The position numbers were made by a program, and so were the translations under genes. Of a stretch of DNA of 64,000 nucleotides, positions 1 to 8,511 are shown piece after piece. Numbering within the stretch: the stretch's first letter is position 1; every line of letters starts with the position of its first letter. The notes under the pieces were generated by a model. The model ran no database searches, was not told where the DNA came from, and saw only the letters and a program-made list of their open reading frames with translations. Source of the stretch: Firmicutes bacterium HGW-Firmicutes-15 (GTDB lineage Bacteria > Bacillota > Syntrophomonadia > Syntrophomonadales > Syntrophomonadaceae); NCBI GenBank assembly GCA_002840245.1, contig PHAA01000013.1, positions 21,984 to 85,983 on the forward strand, given 5' to 3'.

Positions 1-612
1 CACTGGAACGATTTCCCGTTTAAATATTCCGTTTTGCATAGCAGCAGTGGCTTTTTGATGGCTGGCCAGCGCTAAGGCATCGCATTCCTCGCGGGTAATG
101 CCATACTTGGCGGCTACGTTTTCAGCGGTAAGGCCCATGTGACCAGGAACCAGTTTGTCAACCAGTCCGTCGTAAAGCAAGGAATCTTCAATGCTTCCGG
201 GGCCCATGCGATATCCCATTCTAGCTTTATCCATCATATAAGGTGCATTGGTCATACTTTCCGCGCCTATTACCAGACCGATGTCGATCTTGCCCAGCGC
301 AATATGATCGCATATTATTTCCAGGGCTCTCATGCCAGATGCGCAGTTCTGATTAACGTTACAGGCGTTACTTCTAACCGGAAGTCCCAATGCCATAGCC
401 ACCTGTCGGGAAGGCAGCGATCCTTGAAAATGAGGATAAATCTGGCCCAGAACCAGTTCATCAATGGCATCGGCGGGGATACCGGCTCTTTTAATAGCTT
501 CTTTGCCTGCGGTTATGGCCAGTTCTTTGACCGACACGTCTTTCAAGGTTCCCATAAACCTGGCTATTGGGGTTCTACATGCACTTACAATTACTACTTC
601 TTTGGTTTCCAC
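1..612 (-). CDS. Acetyl-CoA acetyltransferase (thiolase), N-terminal part, runs off the window
   Basis: Thiolase joins or cleaves acetyl units on CoA, the last step of beta-oxidation. The reverse strand encodes 204 residues in frame to the window edge. The start is GTG at 612, with GGAGG 8 bases upstream. The nucleophilic cysteine is Cys90 in NQNCASGMRA, where the family has it, and the N-terminal VIVSACRTPIARF pattern is typical. The C-terminal half with the second Cys and His lies outside the window. It follows the enoyl-CoA hydratase by 26 bases, so the two are probably cotranscribed. Acetoacetyl-CoA versus longer-chain specificity cannot be told from this part. Confidence 0.93.
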   Translation of the reverse strand, partial: METKEVVIVSACRTPIARFMGTLKDVSVKELAITAGKEAIKRAGIPADAIDELVLGQIYPHFQGSLPSRQVAMALGLPVRSNACNVNQNCASGMRALEIICDHIALGKIDIGLVIGAESMTNAPYMMDKARMGYRMGPGSIEDSLLYDGLVDKLVPGHMGLTAENVAAKYGITREECDALALASHQKATAAMQNGIFKREIVPV

Positions 613-638
613 TATATATACCTCCTCATAAATCTATA

Positions 639-1421
639 TTATTTGCATTTAAAATCAGCTTTCCGTTTCTCAACGAATGCCGCCATACCTTCTTTCTGAT
701 CTTCAGTCGCAAAGCACAGTCCGAATAAGTCAGCTTCAATCGCCATAGCGGTATCAATATCTGCCTGCATACCTCGGGTTACCTGATTCTTACTTAATCG
801 AACTGCCAAGGGGGCTTTGCCGGATATTATCTTAGCCAGCTTTTTTGCTTCAGCCATTAATGACTCCGCAGGATATACATGATTTACGAGACCTACTCGA
901 TAGGCTTCATCGGCATTAATATTAATAGCAGAATAGATTAATTCTTTAGCTCTCCCTTCACCAATTAGGCGGGGTAATCGCTGGGTTCCACCATAACCGG
1001 GAGTGATCCCTAAACCTACCTCAGGTTGTCCAAACAGAGCCTTATCAGAAGCCAGCCTTATATCGCAAGCCATGGAGAGTTCACAGCCGCCGCCCAGCGC
1101 GAAGCCATTAACCGCTGCAATAACAGGTTTGTCCATTGTTTCGATAAGCCTAAAAACTTCTTGACCTAGGATAGCGAAGGCGCGCGCTTGCATGGCCGGA
1201 AGTTTTTGCATGTAGGCTATATCAGCGCCAGCCACAAAGGCTTTGTTACCTACCCCGGTAATGATTAACACATCTACATTCGGATCTTCAGCAATTGCCA
1301 GCACGGCATTTTTTATATCTAATAGGGTATCTGCATTAAGCGCATTAAGCGCATTAGGTCTATTGATAGATAGTAATGCTGTCCGGTCTTCTATTTCCAG
1401 TAATATGTTTTCATAAGCCAT
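639..1421 (-). CDS. Enoyl-CoA hydratase / 3-hydroxybutyryl-CoA dehydratase (crotonase)
   Basis: A 260-residue crotonase-fold enzyme that hydrates trans-2-enoyl-CoA, the second step of beta-oxidation. Both catalytic glutamates are visible: Glu114 in GGGCELSMACD and Glu134 in FGQPEVGLGITPGYGGTQRLPR, 20 residues apart as in the family. The oxyanion-hole segment AGADIAYM is at about 64-71. Length is standard. An in-frame TAA lies four codons upstream of the ATG, so the start is firm; the GGAGG is rather far (14 bases). A sigma54-type promoter and a palindrome lie upstream, and the thiolase follows 26 bases downstream. Confidence 0.95.
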   Translation of the reverse strand: MAYENILLEIEDRTALLSINRPNALNALNADTLLDIKNAVLAIAEDPNVDVLIITGVGNKAFVAGADIAYMQKLPAMQARAFAILGQEVFRLIETMDKPVIAAVNGFALGGGCELSMACDIRLASDKALFGQPEVGLGITPGYGGTQRLPRLIGEGRAKELIYSAININADEAYRVGLVNHVYPAESLMAEAKKLAKIISGKAPLAVRLSKNQVTRGMQADIDTAMAIEADLFGLCFATEDQKEGMAAFVEKRKADFKCK

Positions 1422-1449
1422 CGTTTTTAGTTAAACCTCCTCCTCTAGT

Positions 1450-1465
1450 AGATAAGTACTTATCT
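1450..1465. promoter_or_regulatory. Perfect 16-bp palindrome in the crotonase leader
   Basis: AGATAAGTACTTATCT is a perfect palindrome between the putative sigma54 start point and the crotonase start codon. The symmetry is seen directly. A role as an operator for a repressor of the beta-oxidation genes is inferred from position only; it is AT-rich enough that chance is possible. Confidence 0.35.
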
Positions 1466-1563
1466 GATAATGATCCTCACCTCCTTAGATAACGGACTGC
1501 AAGCCGTTTTAGATTATATGCAGATCACTGGTAGAATAGTATATGGTTATATACAATGAATAG

Positions 1564-1579
1564 AGCAAGATTCATGCCA
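1564..1579 (-). promoter_or_regulatory. Sigma54 (RpoN) -24/-12 promoter for the crotonase-thiolase genes
   Basis: On the reverse strand the bases read TGGCATGAATCTTGCT, against the sigma54 consensus TGGCACG-N4-TTGCW. The invariant GG and GC are exactly 10 bases apart. It would start transcription about 130 bases before the crotonase ATG. The neighbouring upstream gene encodes a sigma54 activator with an intact GAFTGA loop, which is exactly the protein such a promoter needs. Confidence 0.65.
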
Positions 1580-1611
1580 ACTATCAGAATATGGCGGTAA
1601 TTAAGATGAAA

Positions 1612-1645
1612 GGGCGGTATATCCAGTTTGTTGGATATACCGCCC
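1612..1645 (-). terminator. Rho-independent-like hairpin after the sigma54 activator gene
   Basis: A perfect 14-bp stem (GGGCGGTATATCCA and its complement) with a 6-base loop. Read on the reverse strand, the stem is followed by TTTC and then a T-rich stretch, so it can end transcripts of the activator gene before the sigma54 promoter. The T tract is imperfect. Confidence 0.6.
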
Positions 1646-1750
1646 CAAAGTGATTTGATGTAAGTAAATATACATTTTATTCAAAATAGGATAGATTCGA
1701 AATGATTGTCCCTTGTAAGGTTAGGATGATGCTGAATAGAAAGCACTTGC

Positions 1751-1785
1751 CCAAAATAGGAGACCGCTTTTCCAAAAAAGGAGAC
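1751..1785. promoter_or_regulatory. Direct repeat with 21-bp period, candidate enhancer (UAS) for the sigma54 activator
   Basis: CCAAAATAGGAGAC (1751-1764) and CCAAAAAAGGAGAC (1772-1785) match at 13 of 14 bases, 21 bp apart, that is two DNA turns. A weaker third copy, TCAAAATAGGATAG, is at 1681-1694. They lie roughly 200 bp upstream of the expected sigma54 start point, a usual place for activator sites. Binding is inference. Confidence 0.4.
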
Positions 1786-1800
1786 TTAATGCCCAGCAAA

Positions 1801-4266
1801 TTATTCTAACCCATACTTGGAGATTTTACGATATAATGCTGAGCTGTGAATCCCCAGCATCTTTGCGGTTTGTACCTTGTTCCCTGCGGTTTTTGCCAGA
1901 GCTTGAATTATCAATTGCTTTTCCAGGTTTTCCATGGCTTCGGGCATATTCATACTATTTACGCTTTGGGTTTGACTAACAGCGGAATCAGCCTCTTCAA
2001 CCAATGAAGGGAAATGCTTAACAGTTAAATAATCTTCATGGTTCATATCAGCCAGATTCACGGCTCTTTCCAATAGATTCTCCAGTTCACGTATATTGCC
2101 CGGCCATGAATAATTTTGCAGCAGTTCACATGCCTGCTCGGATATGCCAATTATACAGGTTTTTAGATTCTTGTTAATCCTATACATCAAGTCATTGGTG
2201 ATAAGTAGTACATCAGTCTGTCTATTTCGCAAAGGTGGAATACTTAGTCTTACTACATTTAAACGGTAATAGAGATCCTGGCGAAATTCCTGCTTACTGA
2301 CCATTTCCTCCAAATTCCGGTTGGTGGCTGCTATGATCCTTACATTGACGAGGATAGGTATAGTTCCACCGATCCGTTCTACGGTTCGTTCCTGTAATAT
2401 GGTGAGAATTTTTGTCTGCATAGCCAGTGGCATATCGCCGATTTCATCCAAGAAAATGGTGCCGCTTTGGGCCAATTCGAACTTACCCTTTTTGCCGCCT
2501 TTTCTAGCTCCGGTAAAGGCACCATCTTCATACCCAAACAACTCGGATTCCAGCAGGTTGTCTGGTAAAGCTGCACAGTTAATACGGATAAAGGGCCCGG
2601 ATTTTCTTTGACTGTCATTATGAATGGCCTGGGCAAACAGTTCTTTGCCGGTACCACTTTCACCAGTTATCAGCAGAGTACTGGTGGTATGGGATACATG
2701 TTGGGCCATTGATTTAACTGTTAGGAATTCAGAACTATTACCGATCAGGTCAGAAAAATGCCATTTGGCTCGGTAAAATTTGCATATTTCATCTCTATAA
2801 ACATTTAATTCTTTCTCGGTATCCTGAAGCTTTTTTACGAGGATCTTAGCGCCTGACATATCCAGGAAGAGGCTTTTGCCGATGGCACCCACAATTTCTC
2901 CGTCTTTGATAATGGGTAAGCGGGTTACAATGGTTTCACGTCCTTTTATTATATAAATATCCGCTTTATCAATCCGACCAGTTTTTAGGACTTCGGGAAG
3001 CTCGGAAGTTGGAGTTATATCCAAGATATACTTTCCTATAACATCTTCCTTTTTCATTTCCAGAATATCTATATAGGTCTGGTTCATCGTTGTGATATAA
3101 CCATCTTTATCTACGATAACAAAAACCATATAAGGGCTTTCAATCAAGCCTTCCAGAATTAATGCAAACTCTTTTTCTGTCTCCTGCATTTTCTTCATCA
3201 GGATCTTAGCACCGGACATATCCAGGAAGAGACTCTTGCCAATGGCACCTACAATTTCATTATCTTTGATGATAGGTAATCTGGTTACGATGGTGTCGCG
3301 TCCTTTTATAGGCCATATATCTGCCTTGTCAATGCGGCCGGTTTTTAATATTTCGGGAAGCTCTGAGGTAGGGGTTATGTCTAATATATATTTGCCAACT
3401 ACATCTTCCTTGTTCATTCCTAAGATATCTAGGTAAGTCTGATTCATAGCGGTAATATAGCCATCTTTGTCAACAATAACATAGACCATGTAGGGACTTT
3501 CGATTAGACCTTCCAGGATCTTGGCAAAATCTTTTTCGGTTTCCCGAAGCTTTTGCATTAAAACTTTGGCCCCGGACATATCCAAGAAAAGACTTTTAGC
3601 AATGGCCCCAATTATTCGGCCGTTTTTTATGATGGGCAGCCGAGTTACGATCATCTCGTGCCCTTCTATGGACCAGATGTCTGCATTATCAATTCGGCCC
3701 GTCTTTAATACTTCAATAAGTCCGCAATTGGGGGTTATTTCAAGTATATATTTGCCTATTACGTCTTCGATTTTAACTTTTAGGATGTCCAAGTAGGTCT
3801 GGTTCATTGCTGTAATGAAGCCATTGCTATCCACGGCAACATAGAGCATATAAGGACTTTCAACAAGGGCCTCAAAAAGGGTAGTGAATTCTTTTTCTCT
3901 TTCATGTAGTCTTTTCATAAAAATCTTGGCTCCTGACATGTCCAGAGAAAGACTTTGCCCAATCGCTCCTATTATCTTGCCATCCTTAATAATAGGGAAC
4001 CGAGTAACGATAGTGTCCTGGTCTTTTATTGGCCAAATATCGGCTTTGTCAACCCGGCCTGTCTTAAGTATCTCAGGAAGTTTGGAATGGGGAAGGATTT
4101 CAAGAACGTGTTTGCCCAATACATCATTTTTCGTTAATTCCAATGAATCTAGGAAGGTCTGATTCATAAGGGTTATATTGCCTTCCTTATTAACGATAAC
4201 CAACGCCATATAAGGGCTTTCAATTAGCGCTTCGAAAGTTGCATTAAATTCGTAGTCGGTAACCAT
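1801..4266 (-). CDS. Sigma54-dependent activator with four tandem PAS units, AAA+ and Fis-type HTH
   Basis: An 821-residue enhancer-binding protein. Four PAS-plus-linker units begin near residues 11, 131, 251 and 371, each exactly 120 residues long and aligned without gaps (ESPYM, MNQT, KTGR, VTR, PIIK, LDMSGAK recur at +120). The AAA+ domain follows: Walker A GESGTGKE at 535-542, sigma54-contact loop GAFTGA at 582-587, Walker B FLDEIG at 605-610. The C-terminal Fis-type HTH (about 780-821) includes GNKVQTAKMLGIHSSALYRK. No membrane segment is seen, so it senses an internal signal. AAAGGAGG precedes the ATG. It is transcribed toward the crotonase and thiolase genes, which it probably activates. 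Confidence 0.95.
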   Translation of the reverse strand: MVTDYEFNATFEALIESPYMALVIVNKEGNITLMNQTFLDSLELTKNDVLGKHVLEILPHSKLPEILKTGRVDKADIWPIKDQDTIVTRFPIIKDGKIIGAIGQSLSLDMSGAKIFMKRLHEREKEFTTLFEALVESPYMLYVAVDSNGFITAMNQTYLDILKVKIEDVIGKYILEITPNCGLIEVLKTGRIDNADIWSIEGHEMIVTRLPIIKNGRIIGAIAKSLFLDMSGAKVLMQKLRETEKDFAKILEGLIESPYMVYVIVDKDGYITAMNQTYLDILGMNKEDVVGKYILDITPTSELPEILKTGRIDKADIWPIKGRDTIVTRLPIIKDNEIVGAIGKSLFLDMSGAKILMKKMQETEKEFALILEGLIESPYMVFVIVDKDGYITTMNQTYIDILEMKKEDVIGKYILDITPTSELPEVLKTGRIDKADIYIIKGRETIVTRLPIIKDGEIVGAIGKSLFLDMSGAKILVKKLQDTEKELNVYRDEICKFYRAKWHFSDLIGNSSEFLTVKSMAQHVSHTTSTLLITGESGTGKELFAQAIHNDSQRKSGPFIRINCAALPDNLLESELFGYEDGAFTGARKGGKKGKFELAQSGTIFLDEIGDMPLAMQTKILTILQERTVERIGGTIPILVNVRIIAATNRNLEEMVSKQEFRQDLYYRLNVVRLSIPPLRNRQTDVLLITNDLMYRINKNLKTCIIGISEQACELLQNYSWPGNIRELENLLERAVNLADMNHEDYLTVKHFPSLVEEADSAVSQTQSVNSMNMPEAMENLEKQLIIQALAKTAGNKVQTAKMLGIHSSALYRKISKYGLE

Positions 4267-4598
4267 CGAAATTTGAATGACCTCCTTTAGGACTTGTTTT
4301 TCTAGAAGAAAAGAACCGATTATATTGTAAATTAGTATTATTTTATCATATCATTTCCGATTGTTATTGTAAGAATTAGTGCAAAGTGTAGAGATTCGGG
4401 TATTAACCTTTCTACAGTAACTTACATCAATCGTTAGGAAATATTATATTGAACATAATTTGGCTGTATTAAAATATCTGGGTATGAGAAAATAATGGTA
4501 AGTCTTGTTACGGAAAAAGTCTGAAGGATTGCTTGATACAGTTAAAACGTGGCAAGCCCTAAGTATACAACCAATTATTTTAAAAGGAGGTTTATTAT
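4267..4598. other. Divergent intergenic region, no gene seen
   Basis: AT-rich spacer between the sigma54 activator and the copZ-like gene, which run away from each other. It must hold both promoters, but no convincing -35/-10 pair, riboswitch or repeat could be picked out by eye. Confidence 0.5.
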
Positions 4599-4808
4599 AT
4601 GCAGACTGAAAAAATAAAGATTTCAGGTATGTCCTGCGGACATTGCCAGGCGGCGGTAGAAAAGTCCATTAAGTCATTAAATGGTATAGTTGGCCTGGAA
4701 GTATTACTGAAAGAAGGTCAGGCTCAAGTATCCTTTGATGAAAGTAAAATTTCGCTCAAGGATATCCGGGCTAGCATTGAAGAGGCAGGCTATTCAGTAG
4801 ACAATTAG
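4599..4808 (+). CDS. copZ: Heavy-metal-binding HMA domain protein, copper chaperone CopZ type
   Basis: A 69-residue protein made of one ferredoxin-like HMA domain. The metal-binding site GMSCGHC is at residues 10-16, where CopZ and the N-terminal domains of CopA carry MxCxxC. CopZ passes Cu(I) to the CopA exporter or to a repressor. AAAAGGAGG stands 9 bases before the ATG. No copper ATPase or CsoR repressor adjoins it, so the partner must be elsewhere. Another metal such as mercury is possible but less likely. Confidence 0.85.
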   Translation: MQTEKIKISGMSCGHCQAAVEKSIKSLNGIVGLEVLLKEGQAQVSFDESKISLKDIRASIEEAGYSVDN

Positions 4809-4899
4809 GTTCTGGGAGAGGAAAAAAGGGGTTTCTTTTGCAAACTGTGTCCATAAGAGGTCAAGTTTTTTGATGGGGTTTAACTGGTGGAGGTGGAGA

Positions 4900-5580
4900 A
4901 TGAAGAGGATTATCGAGGTTTGCCCGCATATATACCAAGTAGGTGGCAACAGCTTATCTGATTCACAGGACTGCTGTGTTTATCTTGTAGAGGGAGATAG
5001 TGAATCAGTATTAATTGATACCGGGGCTGGGAAGAGCGTTTCTTTAATCGTTGATAATATGAAACACAGTGGCATAGATACTGACGCTATTAAATATATT
5101 ATTGCCACTCACGGTCATATTGACCACATCGGAGGACTGAAGGCTATGCAGGAGCGCTTGCAAGCTCAGGTTGTAGCCCATCGCTTGGAACTACCTGCTA
5201 TTCAGGAAGGTTTGGCACATCTGACAGCAGCGAGTTGGTATGGAGTTAATTACCAGAAGGTAACAGTTGATAGGGTATTAAATGGGGTGCAAGAAACTTT
5301 ACAGGCAGGCAATATGAAACTTGTATGTATGCATACACCTGGACATACCCAGGGTGGCATCTCAGTATATGTTGATACGGGCGGTTTGCGGGTGCTTTTT
5401 GGACAGGATATTCATGGCCCTTTTAATCGGGAATGGGGTTCAGACTTAAAGCAGTGGCGGATTTCTATGCAGGCGCTAGTGAATCTAAAAGCGGATATTC
5501 TTTGTGAGGGTCATTTTGGAATTTACCAGCCTGCTGTAGCTGTGCGTGATTATATTGAGGGTTACCTAAAGCGGAACTAG
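4900..5580 (+). CDS. Metallo-beta-lactamase-fold hydrolase
   Basis: A 226-residue single-domain MBL-fold protein. The zinc motif THGHIDHIGG is near residues 78-87; further ligands are likely in HTPGHTQGG, GQDIHGP and the terminal EGHFG. The start chosen is ATG 4900, with GGAGG 7 bases upstream; a TTG 30 bases earlier lacks such a site. The family includes glyoxalase II-like thioesterases and quinone- or flavin-linked hydrolases, and the substrate cannot be read here. It is convergent with lysA, with a long palindrome between them. Confidence 0.85.
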   Translation: MKRIIEVCPHIYQVGGNSLSDSQDCCVYLVEGDSESVLIDTGAGKSVSLIVDNMKHSGIDTDAIKYIIATHGHIDHIGGLKAMQERLQAQVVAHRLELPAIQEGLAHLTAASWYGVNYQKVTVDRVLNGVQETLQAGNMKLVCMHTPGHTQGGISVYVDTGGLRVLFGQDIHGPFNREWGSDLKQWRISMQALVNLKADILCEGHFGIYQPAVAVRDYIEGYLKRN

Positions 5581-5642
5581 CACGAGAATAGAGAACGTTA
5601 GGCACGGATGTATCCGTAGTGAGAAAGTCATTGTAGTGAAAA

Positions 5643-5680
5643 TAACGCTTAGACAATAATTAATTATTGTCTAAGCGTTA
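5643..5680. terminator. Perfect 38-bp palindrome, probable bidirectional terminator
   Basis: Every base from 5643 to 5680 is self-complementary about the centre at 5661/5662, giving up to 17-18 paired bases in RNA on either strand. It lies between two converging genes (MBL hydrolase and lysA), where a shared terminator is expected. Flanks are AT-rich but lack a clean T run. Confidence 0.55.
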
Positions 5681-5702
5681 ATATAATCCAGCTTATGTGC
5701 GA

Positions 5703-6926
5703 CTAGTCCTTCCAGAGGTCTTCCAAGGTCTGGGCCTTTCTAATCAAGCGAATCCCACCATTCTTTTCCAGCAGAATCTCGGCCGGCAAGGGACGCGAGT
5801 TATAGTTGCTTGCCATAGTAAATCCGTAAGCTCCAGCGTCGTGTACAATAAGGGCGTCTCCCTCCTGGCAGCAGGGGAAAACACGGTCATGAGCCAGAAT
5901 ATCTCCGCTTTCGCAAATCTGCCCCACTACATAAACGGCTTTATCATATTCTTGATAAGGTCGATCTTCCTGGGGAACGACACTTATCTCATGATAGCTG
6001 TCATACATTACCGGGCGTACTAAGGTGTTGAAGCCAATATCCGTTCCAATGAAGAAGGTATTATAGTTTTCCTTCACCGCCGTAACTGTACCTAGTAAGG
6101 CTCCGCATTCGGCAACAACATAACGCCCCGGCTCGGTACGAATATTAATAGATCGATGTGAAGCTACCCAATCCTCAACCAGGTTATCCAGTTCGTTGCC
6201 CAGTACGGCAAGATCTAGGCGCGATTCTATACCATGGCGATAGGGGATACCAAACCCTCCCCCCAGATCTACCATTTCTACGCTGGGAAGGGTAGCGGCC
6301 AATTCTAATATACCCGCCGCAGCTTCTACATAAGCTTTTGATTCTAGAAACAAGGAACCTATATGATGGTTTAAGCCAATTATGGTCATATCATAGTTGG
6401 CGGCAATGTCCTGTGCCAGATTCAAATCTTCTATGGCAATGCCAAACTTGGCTTTTTTTCCCCCGGTTATTACTTTATCGTGGTGCCCGGCACCAATGCC
6501 CGGATTTATGCGGAGGCATACCCGTCCTCCCCGATTGATCTCCCCCAGAAGGCGGAGCTGAGACAGCGAATCCACGCTTACCAGAATATCCTGATTGACT
6601 GCGAACTGAAGCTCATTCCGGGAGACATTGTTGCCGATAAAAGTTATGCGATCGGAAGAGAAGCCGGCCTTCATTTCCAGGTGCATCTCTCCAGGAGACA
6701 TGCCATCGACATCTAAGCCTTCAGAGCATATTATTTTCAATAGTTCCACGTTGGTATTGGCTTTGGCGGAATAATTTACCCGGAAAAGAGGGTACTTCAT
6801 GAGGTTTTTCATTTCCTGGCAGCGTTTTCTTAAAGTTTCTTCGTCATACACGTATAGAGGGCTGCCATATTCTCTAAGCAGTTCATGGACTGCTTCTTTA
6901 CTGAAGACCAATTTTTCAAATCCCAA
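5703..6926 (-). CDS. lysA: Diaminopimelate decarboxylase
   Basis: A PLP enzyme that decarboxylates meso-diaminopimelate to lysine, the last step of lysine synthesis. The fold-III decarboxylase pattern is complete: PLP lysine in NYSAKANTN, HHIGS, the phosphate-binding GGGFGIPY, and the active-site CESGD of the dimer partner. The TTG start at 6926 is preferred because GGGAG lies 8 bases before it. A GTG three codons earlier (6935) overlaps that ribosome site and would give 410 residues. It lies 96 bases downstream of an MFS transporter on the same strand, perhaps one transcript. Confidence 0.92.
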   Translation of the reverse strand: MGFEKLVFSKEAVHELLREYGSPLYVYDEETLRKRCQEMKNLMKYPLFRVNYSAKANTNVELLKIICSEGLDVDGMSPGEMHLEMKAGFSSDRITFIGNNVSRNELQFAVNQDILVSVDSLSQLRLLGEINRGGRVCLRINPGIGAGHHDKVITGGKKAKFGIAIEDLNLAQDIAANYDMTIIGLNHHIGSLFLESKAYVEAAAGILELAATLPSVEMVDLGGGFGIPYRHGIESRLDLAVLGNELDNLVEDWVASHRSINIRTEPGRYVVAECGALLGTVTAVKENYNTFFIGTDIGFNTLVRPVMYDSYHEISVVPQEDRPYQEYDKAVYVVGQICESGDILAHDRVFPCCQEGDALIVHDAGAYGFTMASNYNSRPLPAEILLEKNGGIRLIRKAQTLEDLWKD

Positions 6927-7022
6927 TTTATTCACTCCCTATTAGAACTAACATAGACTTATATATTGTAATCTAGCCAGCAGGAGTTTGGCAAGACTAA
7001 GCGGTCAAGTATACAGGAGGTT

Positions 7023-8273
7023 TTAAGACGTAATCTCTGTACCTTGAATCCTTTCCCGAGTAGGTATGAACCCGGAAAGCGCAAGGTTTAGAACGGCCAT
7101 GATGCCGGAAGCAATGAAAACAGGAACATAGCCGTAATGTGTCCACAGTAATCCTCCTCCTATAGGGATCAACATGGATACCGCATGATCCAGGGTAAGA
7201 CCCATGGAAATGGTAGGGGTTATGTCTTCCGGAGAATCTACGATACGGTTGAGATAAGTGGTACGGGCTATTCTCACTGCGAAAAGCAGTTGGTCTACAA
7301 CGAAGCAAGCCATAATGATGTATAGAGCAACACTACTAGAAAACCAGCTAGTAGAAAATCCATAAAGTATGCTCAAAATTACTAGCAGCAAAGATTCTGC
7401 TGCGATGATTACCTTCTCACCCCATGAGTCAATAGCCCGTCCTAATAGGGGGCGGAACACCAGGCTCAAAACTGTACCTGTAAAACCGAGCAAAGCAAAG
7501 GTTTCAATTCCACAGTCAAAAACCTTAATAAGCACCCAGGGGGCAAAGGTAAGAAAGATCTGCTTGCGTGCCCCAAAAACAACATTGAGAGCATAGAACA
7601 GAAAGTATTTCCGCTTGAAAACTAGGCGGCGGGGACTGCTAACTAGGGGTTGGGGTTTAATATGATAAAGGCACAAGGCAGCAATCAAGGCAAAGATACC
7701 GGCCATTCCGAAAATCACCCCAAAGGAGAAATGGAGGCGGGAAGCTCCCCAGTATACGACCAGCATACCGACTAAAGAACCCAGGGATTCTAGGGAGCCG
7801 AGCTGTCCCAAACGGCGCCCTTCTTGCCCTTCTTTTGCTAGGCGTAGTCCAATAGAAGGGGTAATGGCCATATACAAATGCGCACCGGTACTCCAAATGA
7901 TCATCCATACTACAACTATGGTAAGATCGGGCGATAGAAAGCCTTGCCCCCATAAGGCCAATCCTACTAGGAGGGATGACAGGGCTGCTATTCGAGTATC
8001 GGCCAGAAAGATCAAGGCTGTAAAGACAAAGACAAAGACAACCATAAAACCAGGCAATTCCCGAGGAAATTCCAATGCCCCGCGGGCCAGCGGGCTAACA
8101 TTATATGTTTGGGCCAGGTAATTATTAAAGGAAGGGTCATAAAGCCCGGAATAAAGACCCATTAATAAACTGGCTCCGGCGAACAGAACTAGAGGTGCCC
8201 CCAAAGCCTTTTTAAATACGGTCATAGATGTTTCGCCTTCTTTTCCAGGATGATTTTGTTCGCTAATGTCCAT
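7023..8273 (-). CDS. Major facilitator superfamily transporter
   Basis: About 416 residues with some ten to twelve hydrophobic segments and the MFS-like loop GRAIDSWGEK between later helices. No substrate signature is recognisable. It precedes lysA on the same strand, which would allow an amino-acid or drug exporter role, but that is only context. The first ATG (8273) lacks a good ribosome site. The ATG at 8225, 16 codons later, has AGAAGG upstream and begins right before the first membrane helix, so it may be the true start. Confidence 0.85.
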   Translation of the reverse strand: MDISEQNHPGKEGETSMTVFKKALGAPLVLFAGASLLMGLYSGLYDPSFNNYLAQTYNVSPLARGALEFPRELPGFMVVFVFVFTALIFLADTRIAALSSLLVGLALWGQGFLSPDLTIVVVWMIIWSTGAHLYMAITPSIGLRLAKEGQEGRRLGQLGSLESLGSLVGMLVVYWGASRLHFSFGVIFGMAGIFALIAALCLYHIKPQPLVSSPRRLVFKRKYFLFYALNVVFGARKQIFLTFAPWVLIKVFDCGIETFALLGFTGTVLSLVFRPLLGRAIDSWGEKVIIAAESLLLVILSILYGFSTSWFSSSVALYIIMACFVVDQLLFAVRIARTTYLNRIVDSPEDITPTISMGLTLDHAVSMLIPIGGGLLWTHYGYVPVFIASGIMAVLNLALSGFIPTRERIQGTEITS

Positions 8274-8511
8274 CTATTCTATACTTTCGCCGGCAACTTG
8301 TGAAGCTATTGAAATTCTATTATTAGAATAGAGATGGGTTATAAATGCTTTCTTATGATAATAAGCTATAAGTAGGAACCTCTCAATTACGCTGCAGGGT
8401 TCAGGGTGAATGCTTGTATATATATAGCAAACATAGTAAAATTCAATATATAGTAATTACATATTTTGCTTTTTCGTTATACGATTCAGTACATAGGGGA
8501 GTTGGGCAATA

